This document shows, piece after piece, positions 58,768 through 64,000 of a DNA stretch of 64,000 nucleotides. This DNA is from Streptomyces glaucescens (GTDB taxonomy: Bacteria; Actinomycetota; Actinomycetes; Streptomycetales; Streptomycetaceae): contig NZ_CP009438.1 of the NCBI RefSeq assembly GCF_000761215.1, forward strand, positions 4,853,501-4,917,500. The letters are read 5' to 3'. Position 1 is the stretch's first letter. Each line of letters starts with the position of its first letter. The notes under the pieces are model-generated. The model was given only the letters and a program-made list of their open reading frames with translations, had not been told where the DNA came from and ran no database searches. The translations under genes and the position numbers were made by a program.

Positions 58768-59191
58768 TCCGCTTGCGATCGTCTGCTCCGCTCGCCCCAT
58801 CTCGCGGTGCTTGCGGATGAGTTGGCGCCGTTCGGAAAGGCCAAGAGCCTAGCCGGGCGGCGCCTTCGCGTGTGCGGGAACGAGGAAATCCCCCGGCGCA
58901 AACGGGATGTGAGCTTTCACACGCAACTCGGAATTGCCTACCGGCGTCACCGTGCGGCAGAGTCTCACTCCTGTCAGGCCCCGCATACGACACACCTGTA
59001 TCCCCAGCGATACGGCACCACCAACTCCATAGCAGCCGTCGTATGCCGCCCGAGCACCATGCGGCGCTCCCCTCGGGGGAGTTGCCCACCGGGCCCGCGC
59101 CTCCCGTGACCCGCAGTTGGGGAGGCCAGTGTCAGGGGCACGATTGCGTCCGCCAGGGTCACCGAAGCGGGCGATGCTGGAAGGAAACCGT
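58768..59191. other. Long leader/intergenic region before the SLT gene
   Basis: This 424-nt gap holds no supported gene. It contains a near-palindrome TGTGA-GCTT-TCACA (58908-58921), too tightly spaced for a normal Crp site (which has N6). I looked for the GGGG/AACC-type features of the c-di-AMP (ydaO) riboswitch often found before wall-hydrolase genes and did not find them. The ribosome site GGAAGGAAA directly precedes the GTG at 59192. Confidence 0.5.
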
Positions 59192-59899
59192 GTGAGCCGG
59201 ATTTCGGTCCGGGGATTCGCAGTGGCCTCGGCCACCGCGGTCACCGCAGTCGGGAGCGTCGTCGGCGTTGCCTCGGGCAGCACCGCGCAGAACAACGACG
59301 CCGAGGCGGCGGCAACCGACCTGACGTTCCTCGCGGACATCCCCGCGGGCCAGCAGGCCCAGGTGCAGACCGCGTCCCTGACGCAGCAGGCCGACGTGCA
59401 GGCCATCGCCGCGGACGCGACCGCGAAGAAGGACGCCGAGGAGGCGGCCCGCAAGAAGGCCGCCGAGACCGCGATCGCGAAGAAGGCGCAGGCCGAGAAG
59501 GCCGCCCAGGAGGCCAAGGAAGCCAAGGAGCGCGAGGAGGCCGAGCAGAAGGCCAGCCGCGACGCCGCCCGGGCCGACGCCGCCACCTTCGCCGTCCAGA
59601 GCTCGTACTCCATCGCGCAGATCCAGTCGATGGCCGCGCAGATGGTGCCGGGCGACCAGTTCCAGTGCTTCAGCAACATCGTGGACCACGAGTCCGACTG
59701 GAACTACCGGGCCGTGAACCCCTCCTCCGGTGCCTACGGCCTCTTCCAGGCGCTGCCCGGCACCAAGATGGCGTCCGCCGGCGCCGACTGGCAGACCAAC
59801 CCGGCCACCCAGATCAAGTGGGGCCTGAACTACATGAACGAGCGTTACGGCAGCCCCTGCGGCGCCTGGTCGTTCTGGCAGGCCAACCACTGGTACTAG
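59192..59899 (+). CDS. Secreted SLT-domain lytic transglycosylase-like protein
   Basis: The 235-residue exported protein has a signal peptide (VSRISVRGFAVASATAVTAVGSVVGVASG) and an Ala/Lys/Glu-rich coiled coil (residues about 75-130, KKDAEEAARKKAAETAIAKK). The C-terminal transglycosylase SLT domain is FQCFSNIVDHESDWNYRAVNPSSGAYGLFQALPGTKMASAG...QIKWGLNYMNERYGSPCGAWSFWQ. The catalytic Glu is in HESDWN. It would cleave peptidoglycan strands during growth or resuscitation. The GTG at 59192 is chosen over the upstream ATG at 59174 because it gives a standard signal peptide and a good ribosome site. Confidence 0.92.
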   Translation: MSRISVRGFAVASATAVTAVGSVVGVASGSTAQNNDAEAAATDLTFLADIPAGQQAQVQTASLTQQADVQAIAADATAKKDAEEAARKKAAETAIAKKAQAEKAAQEAKEAKEREEAEQKASRDAARADAATFAVQSSYSIAQIQSMAAQMVPGDQFQCFSNIVDHESDWNYRAVNPSSGAYGLFQALPGTKMASAGADWQTNPATQIKWGLNYMNERYGSPCGAWSFWQANHWY

Positions 59900-59946
59900 G
59901 CCGCGGCGCCCGCAGACAGCGGCCCGCAGCCCGCTCGACCCCGCGC

Positions 59947-59977
59947 AGCCCCTCGCCGTCCTACGGCGAGGGGCTTT
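59947..59977 (+). terminator. Terminator of the SLT gene
   Basis: A perfect 12-bp stem (AGCCCCTCGCCG / CGGCGAGGGGCT) encloses a 5-nt loop and runs into TT, 47 nt after the stop. Confidence 0.85.
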
Positions 59978-60047
59978 CGCCATGTACGGTCTGACGGGAC
60001 GACTCCAGGGGGGAGTGGTGGGGACCGACGGGGGAGAGGGACGGATC

Positions 60048-61364
60048 ATGTCGCGAGTGCCAGGGTGGCTCGGCCGGCTGGGCGCCGGTCTGAACCGCAT
60101 GGGCAGGCAGTGGGAGGAGCGCCGCGCGGCGGCGGAGCGGGAGCACACGGACGCCGAGCAGGACATGGCCGGCTCGCCCGCGTACGTGCCGCCGCCCCCC
60201 GGGTACGCCCCGGCCGTCGCACCCCGCCCCGACCCGGCGCAGGCCGTGCCGTGGGGCGTCCGGGTCGCCGCCGAGGCCGGCTGGCGGCTGCTGGTGCTGG
60301 CCGGCACCCTCTGGGTGCTGATGCGCGTCATCAGCGCCGTCCAGCTGGTGGTGCTGGCGTTCGTCGCCGCGCTGCTGATGACGGCGCTGCTCCAGCCGAC
60401 AGTGGGACGGCTGCGGCGGCTGGGCGTGCCGCGCGGGCTCGCGACCGCGCTGACCGCGCTGCTCGGCTTCGTGGTGATGGGACTCGTCGGCTGGTTCGTG
60501 ACCTGGCAGGTCATGGAGAACATCGACAACCTCTCCGGCCAGGTCCAGGACGGCATCGACGAACTGCGCCGCTGGCTGCTGGACAGCCCCTTCCACGTCA
60601 CGGACAAGCAGATCAACGACATCGCCGAGAACCTGCGCGAGGCGATCGGCGCCAACACCGACCAGATCACCTCCGCCGGCCTGGAGGGCGTGACGGTCGT
60701 CGTCGAGACGCTGACCGGCATCCTGCTCGCCGTGTTCTCCACGCTGTTCCTGCTCTACGACGGCCGGCGCATCTGGGAGTGGACGCTGAAGCTCGTCCCG
60801 GCCGCCGCCCGGCCGGGGGTCGCGGGCGCGGGGCCGCGGGCCTGGCGCACGCTCACCGCGTATGTGCGCGGCACGGTGATCGTGGCCCTGATCGACGCGA
60901 TCTTCATCGGCCTCGGCATCTACTTCCTCGATGTGCCCATGGCCGTCCCGCTGGCCGTCTTCATCTTCCTGTTCGCCTTCATCCCGCTGGTCGGCGCCGT
61001 GGTCTCCGGGGCGCTGGCGGTGGTCGTGGCGCTGGTCACACAGGGGGTGTTCACCGCGGTGATGACGCTGGCGGTGGTGCTCGCCGTGCAGCAGATCGAG
61101 GGGCACATCCTCCAGCCGTTCATCCTGGGCCGGGCGGTGAGGGTGCATCCGCTGGCCGTGGTGCTGTCCGTCACGGCGGGCGGCATGGTGGCCGGGATCG
61201 GCGGCGCGGTCGTCGCCGTACCGCTGGTGGCGGTGACGAACACCGTCGTCGGGTACCTGCGGACCTACTCGCAGGAGGCGGCGCTGCGGCAATCGCCGCC
61301 GCCGCACGGCGCCACGTCGACGGACGCGTCCCCGGCCGAGCCGCCGGCGGACCCGGCCGGCTGA
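60048..61364 (+). CDS. AI-2E family transporter-like permease
   Basis: The 438-residue membrane protein has a charged and Pro-rich cytoplasmic N-terminus of about 70 residues and about eight membrane helices. The family blocks are VVLAFVAALLMTALLQPTVGRLRRLGVPRGLATALTALLGFVVMG and the C-terminal FAFIPLVGAVVSGALAVVVALVTQG and VQQIEGHILQPFILGRAVRVHPLAVVLSVTAGGMVAGIGGAVVAVPLVA. Members export AI-2 in some bacteria or act as Na+/H+ antiporters. Substrate here is unknown. The ATG at 60048 has GGGGGAGAGGG upstream. It converges on ahpD across a strong bidirectional terminator. Confidence 0.88.
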   Translation: MSRVPGWLGRLGAGLNRMGRQWEERRAAAEREHTDAEQDMAGSPAYVPPPPGYAPAVAPRPDPAQAVPWGVRVAAEAGWRLLVLAGTLWVLMRVISAVQLVVLAFVAALLMTALLQPTVGRLRRLGVPRGLATALTALLGFVVMGLVGWFVTWQVMENIDNLSGQVQDGIDELRRWLLDSPFHVTDKQINDIAENLREAIGANTDQITSAGLEGVTVVVETLTGILLAVFSTLFLLYDGRRIWEWTLKLVPAAARPGVAGAGPRAWRTLTAYVRGTVIVALIDAIFIGLGIYFLDVPMAVPLAVFIFLFAFIPLVGAVVSGALAVVVALVTQGVFTAVMTLAVVLAVQQIEGHILQPFILGRAVRVHPLAVVLSVTAGGMVAGIGGAVVAVPLVAVTNTVVGYLRTYSQEAALRQSPPPHGATSTDASPAEPPADPAG

Positions 61365-61414
61365 GCGGGGGCCGGCGGGCGGGGCAGACACCGCCGGCCG
61401 GGCCGGACACGGCG

Positions 61415-61448
61415 AAGGCCCCGTCCACCGCTGGGTGGACGGGGCCTT
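61415..61448. terminator. Bidirectional terminator between the permease and ahpD
   Basis: A perfect 15-bp stem (AAGGCCCCGTCCACC / GGTGGACGGGGCCTT) with a 4-nt loop lies midway between the convergent stops at 61364 and 61475. The A/T at both outer ends suits termination in both directions. Confidence 0.9.
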
Positions 61449-61474
61449 GCCGGTGTCGCCGGGCGCTCAGCGCC

Positions 61475-62008
61475 TCACTCGGCGAGGACGGCCTCGGCGT
61501 CGAGGGTGACGCCGACCGCCTGCACCACGGAGGCGATCTTGAACGCCTCCTGGATCACGTCACGGTCCAGGCCCGCCTTGCGCAGCACCTGCTCGTGCGA
61601 GTCCAGGCACATGCCGCAGCCGTTGATGGCGGACACGGCGAAGGACCACAGCTCGAAGTCGACCTTGTCGACACCGGGGTTGCCGATGACGTTCATCCGC
61701 AGACCGGCGCGCAGGGTGCCGTACTCGTGGTCGGACAGCAGGTGGCGGGTGCGGTAGAAGACGTTGTTCATCGCCATGATGGCCGCCGCGGACTTGGCCG
61801 CGGTGTAGGCCTCCGGCGTGAGGTTCGCCTTCGCCTCCGGCTCCAGCTCACGCAGCACGATCGGGGAGCGCGAGGCGATGGCGGTCGCCAGCACGGTGCC
61901 CCAGAGCTGCTGGGCGGGGAGGTCGGAGTTGCCGATGACCGAGCCCAGGTTGAGCTTGAGGTCCTTGGCGTAGTCCGGTATGCGGGACTTCAGGGAGTCG
62001 AGGGACAT
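61475..62008 (-). CDS. ahpD: Alkyl hydroperoxide reductase AhpD
   Basis: The 177-residue protein regenerates AhpC and is itself a peroxidase. It has the CxxC active site Cys131-Cys134 with the proton-relay His (INGCGMCLDSHEQVLRKAGL) and the family helices (LNLGSVIGNSDLPAQQLWGTVLATAIASRSP, AIMAMNNVFYRTRHLL). In mycobacteria AhpD passes electrons from lipoamide/dihydrolipoamide proteins to AhpC. It starts 3 nt after the ahpC stop on the same strand, so both come from one transcript. Confidence 0.95.
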   Translation of the reverse strand: MSLDSLKSRIPDYAKDLKLNLGSVIGNSDLPAQQLWGTVLATAIASRSPIVLRELEPEAKANLTPEAYTAAKSAAAIMAMNNVFYRTRHLLSDHEYGTLRAGLRMNVIGNPGVDKVDFELWSFAVSAINGCGMCLDSHEQVLRKAGLDRDVIQEAFKIASVVQAVGVTLDAEAVLAE

Positions 62009-62011
62009 GGG

Positions 62012-62566
62012 TCACTCACCGGCCAGCAGCGCGACCGGGTCCAGGGTCTCGTCGCCCTTGCTCCAGTTGCAGGGGCACAGCTCGTCCGTCTGGAGAGCGT
62101 CGAGGACCCGCAGGACCTCCTTGGGGTTACGGCCGACGGAGCCGGCGGTCACCATGGTGAACTGGATCTCGTTGTTCTGGTCCACGATGAAGACCGCGCG
62201 CTTGGCGAAGCCGTCCTCGTCCTCGATGCCCAGCTCGCGCATCAGCTCGTGCTTGGAGTCGGCCATCATCGGGAAGGGCAGGTCGCGCAGGTCGTCGTGG
62301 TCCTTGCGCCAGGCGTGGTGGACGAACTCGGAGTCGCCGGAGAAGCCGAGGACCTGGGCGTCACGGTCGGCGAACTCGTCGTTCAGCTTGCCGAAGGCCG
62401 CGATCTCGGTCGGGCACACGAAGGTGAAGTCCTTGGGCCAAGCGAAGATCACCTTCCACTTGCCCTCGTAGGTCTTGTGGTTGATCTTCTCGAACTCCTT
62501 GCCCTTCTCCAGCGAGACGCAGGCGGTCAGTTCGAACTCGGGGAACTTGTCACCGACAGTGAGCAC
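62012..62566 (-). CDS. ahpC: Peroxiredoxin AhpC
   Basis: The 184-residue 2-Cys peroxiredoxin reduces hydrogen peroxide and organic hydroperoxides. Peroxidatic Cys51 lies in the DFTFVCPTEI motif. Candidate resolving cysteines are Cys164 and Cys166 (DELCPCNWSKG), as in mycobacterial AhpC. The frame extends to 62656, but the GTG at 62566 has AAGGAG 6 nt upstream and begins the usual VLTVGDKFPEF. A terminator-like hairpin lies in its leader. Expression is presumably OxyR-dependent, since oxyR is divergent. Confidence 0.96.
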   Translation of the reverse strand: MLTVGDKFPEFELTACVSLEKGKEFEKINHKTYEGKWKVIFAWPKDFTFVCPTEIAAFGKLNDEFADRDAQVLGFSGDSEFVHHAWRKDHDDLRDLPFPMMADSKHELMRELGIEDEDGFAKRAVFIVDQNNEIQFTMVTAGSVGRNPKEVLRVLDALQTDELCPCNWSKGDETLDPVALLAGE

Positions 62567-62590
62567 TAGCTCTCCTTGCAGCGCAGCGAA

Positions 62591-62617
62591 GAAACACCCG
62601 CTTTTGACGGGTGTTTC
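62591..62617 (-). terminator. Terminator-like hairpin in the ahpC 5' leader
   Basis: On the minus strand a perfect 10-bp stem (GAAACACCCG / CGGGTGTTTC) with a 7-nt loop is followed by a T-rich run (TTCTTCG), 25 nt upstream of the ahpC start and before its ribosome site. It could attenuate transcription or shape the leader. Confidence 0.6.
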
Positions 62618-62706
62618 CCATGGGTTGGACGTGGCTGATGGTGGCACAGCGCGCATTGATTAGTGAAATAGCTACACTCGGTCGTGTTGATCGGAGGTAG
62701 TTATTA
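62618..62706. promoter_or_regulatory. Divergent ahpC-oxyR control region
   Basis: This AT-rich stretch between divergent genes carries an imperfect inverted repeat: ATAGCTAC near 62,668 and GTAGTTAT near 62,697. TTAGTGAAAT lies just before the first arm. OxyR sites are spaced ATAG/CTAT half-sites, so this is the probable OxyR target for both promoters. The oxyR ribosome site GGAGG overlaps its end. Confidence 0.5.
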
Positions 62707-63672
62707 GTGACCGCCAGTAACGTGAATCACGTCGGCAAGCGCCGCCAGCCCAGTCTCGCCCAGCTGCGCGCCTTCGCCGCCGTCGCCGAGCACCTCCACT
62801 TCCGGGACGCCGCCGCGGCGATCGGCATGAGCCAGCCCGCCCTCTCCGGCGCCGTCTCCGCGCTGGAGGAGGTGCTGGGGGTGACCCTCCTCGAGCGTAC
62901 GACCCGCAAGGTGCTGCTCTCGCCCGCCGGCGAGCGGCTGGCCGTGCGGGCCAAGGCGGTGCTGGAGGAGGTGGGCGCCCTGCTGGAGGAGGCCGAGGCG
63001 GTGCGGGCGCCGTTCACCGGGGCGCTGCGGCTCGGGGTGATCCCCACCGTCGCGCCGTACCTCCTGCCGACCGTGCTCCGCCTCGTCCACGAGCGCTACC
63101 CCGACCTCGATCTCCAGGTCCACGAGGAGCAGACCGCCAACCTGCTCGACGGCCTCACCACCGGCCGGCTCGACCTGCTGCTGCTCGCGGTCCCGCTGGG
63201 TGTGCCGGGGGTGGTGGAACTGCCGCTGTTCGACGAGGACTTCGTCCTCGTCACACCGCTCGACCACGAGCTCGGCGGACGGGAGGGCATCCCCCGCGAG
63301 GCGCTGAAGGAACTGAACCTGCTGCTGCTCGACGAAGGGCACTGCCTGCGCGACCAGGCGCTCGACATCTGCCGCGAGGCGGGCCGCGAGGACGCCCCCG
63401 TCACCACCACGGCCGCCGGCCTGTCCACCCTCGTCCAGCTCGTCGCCGGCGGCCTCGGCTGCACCCTGCTGCCGCGCACCGCGCTCAAGGTGGAGACCAG
63501 CCGCAGCAGCCAGCTCCTCACCGGCTGCTTCGCCGACCCCGCCCCCACCCGCCGGATCGCCCTGGCGATGCGGACGGGGGCGGCGCGGGGAGCGGAGTAC
63601 CAGGAGCTGGCGACCGCGCTGCGGGGGGCACTGCGACCGCTGCCCGTGCGGGTGCTGGAGGGGCCGGACTGA
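62707..63672 (+). CDS. oxyR: LysR-family peroxide sensor OxyR
   Basis: The 321-residue protein has an N-terminal LysR winged helix-turn-helix (LAQLRAFAAVAEHLHFRDAAAAIGMSQPALSGAVSALEEVLGVTLLERTTRKVLLSPAGE) and a regulatory domain. The redox cysteines Cys213 and Cys222 (EGHCLRDQALDIC) have the same nine-residue spacing as Cys199/Cys208 of E. coli OxyR. Peroxide forms the disulfide and activates transcription of the divergent ahpCD. The GTG at 62707 is 9 nt after GGAGG. Confidence 0.95.
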   Translation: MTASNVNHVGKRRQPSLAQLRAFAAVAEHLHFRDAAAAIGMSQPALSGAVSALEEVLGVTLLERTTRKVLLSPAGERLAVRAKAVLEEVGALLEEAEAVRAPFTGALRLGVIPTVAPYLLPTVLRLVHERYPDLDLQVHEEQTANLLDGLTTGRLDLLLLAVPLGVPGVVELPLFDEDFVLVTPLDHELGGREGIPREALKELNLLLLDEGHCLRDQALDICREAGREDAPVTTTAAGLSTLVQLVAGGLGCTLLPRTALKVETSRSSQLLTGCFADPAPTRRIALAMRTGAARGAEYQELATALRGALRPLPVRVLEGPD

Positions 63673-63848
63673 GCGCGGCGCCCGGGGGCGTGAAGTCCCG
63701 CCTGCCCCGCGACGCCCGGCCCCCTCCCCCGACCTCCGCGAGCAGGGGGTGCCCCCAGGGACGTGCACGGCGCCTGCCGCCCGAGCGCGGCACGGGGCAA
63801 GAAAGGCCGCGCGGGTACGGCAGGCCACCGGGTGCAGGGTGACGCGGG

Positions 63849-64000
63849 CTACTCCGTGCGCAGCCCGTCCGGGCGCATCAGCCGGAGGAGCGGCGGCAGG
63901 CTGAGCAGGGTGACGGCGAGGACCACGGCCGCGCCCATGCCGGTCATCGTCAGCACGCTCGCCCAGTCCACGCGGACCGCGGTGTCCGTCATCTTCAGCA
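63849..64000 (-). CDS. FtsX-family ABC transporter permease, C-terminal end (partial)
   Basis: The minus-strand frame from the right edge encodes about 49 residues to a TAG at 63849-63851. It reads ...DWASVLTMTGMGAAVVLAVTLLSLPPLLRLMRPDGLRTE, a last membrane helix followed by the R-P-x-x-x-LRTE ending typical of FtsX/MacB-type permeases. The rest lies outside the window. The 176-nt gap to oxyR contains only a G/C-rich hairpin (CCCCC ... GGGGG near 63,725-63,750). Confidence 0.75.
   Translation of the reverse strand, partial: LKMTDTAVRVDWASVLTMTGMGAAVVLAVTLLSLPPLLRLMRPDGLRTE

Noticed and set aside
58908..58921. TGTGA-N4-TCACA palindrome as a Crp site
   Set aside because: Crp sites need a six-base spacer; this one has four and lies far from the start codon.
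58768..59191. c-di-AMP (ydaO-type) riboswitch before the lytic transglycosylase gene
   Set aside because: I looked for the conserved purine-rich junction blocks found before such Streptomyces genes and did not see them.

Overview
The window reads as chromosomal DNA from a Streptomyces species. GC content is very high, G/C dominates third codon positions, and many starts are GTG with strong GGAGG-type ribosome sites or are apparently leaderless. The gene content is typical of the core region of Streptomyces chromosomes: GTP-type PEP carboxykinase, a DasR-box chitinase, a Tad pilus cluster, an undecaprenyl/isoprenyl transferase, a PhoH protein, and ahpCD-oxyR. From memory this resembles the S. 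coelicolor stretch between pckA and oxyR, but no alignment was run. All borders and functions come from reading the sequence.

Layout. 1-1 kb: the 3' part of a large serine recombinase, in visibly less GC-rich DNA, probably the edge of an integrated element. 1-3 kb: a DUF255/thioredoxin-fold protein. 3.2-9.7 kb: a translationally coupled four-gene envelope-glycan operon (GT2 synthase, GT39-like membrane glycosyltransferase, DPM1-like GT2 fused to GtrA, and a secreted GlxA-like copper radical oxidase with an Excalibur tail). 9.7-12.2 kb, minus strand: Mut7-C protein, TetR regulator, the stump of an MFS exporter, and TrhA/hemolysin III. 12.6-14.4 kb: pckG. 14.8-18.4 kb: a small conserved protein, an AlaA-like aminotransferase, a leaderless membrane protein and a secreted trypsin-like protease.

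18.4-25.2 kb is a divergent catabolic locus. N-acyl-D-amino-acid deacylase and D-amino-acid deaminase lie on the minus strand. PfkB kinase, IclR regulator, RidA and a GntP permease lie on the plus strand. A perfect 9+9 palindrome sits in the shared control region. Together they suggest uptake and breakdown of (N-acyl) D-amino acids under IclR control. 25.26-27.3 kb: a hypothetical protein and an M14 carboxypeptidase separated by a 158-bp inverted-repeat element whose ends supply both stop codons. 27.7-35.6 kb: a LuxR/NB-ARC regulator, a MEDS/anti-sigma pair, an Nramp-related transporter, a SigE-family ECF sigma with a two-lobed membrane partner, and a paralogue of the 25.3-kb hypothetical protein. 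35.8-37.5 kb: GH18 chitinase with a DasR-type box.

37.9-49.2 kb: a Tad (Flp) pilus cluster with CpaB, CpaE, two TadE-like pseudopilins, CpaF ATPase, TadB, TadC, an embedded two-component system, the Flp pilin, a TadG-like protein, a lipoprotein and an OmpA-domain protein. No prepilin peptidase is present. 49.4-52.9 kb: two WXG/ESX-related proteins and a mycosin-like protease without an ESX core. 53-55.3 kb: DUF192 protein, F420-type oxidoreductase and methyltransferase. 55.3-56.3 kb: about 1 kb of apparently non-coding DNA with a strong terminator and tandem repeats. 56.3-61.4 kb: uppS, PhoH-family protein, SLT lytic transglycosylase and AI-2E-type permease. 61.5-63.7 kb: ahpD-ahpC divergent from oxyR, with a terminator-like hairpin in the ahpC leader. 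The right edge holds the 3' end of an FtsX-type permease gene on the minus strand.
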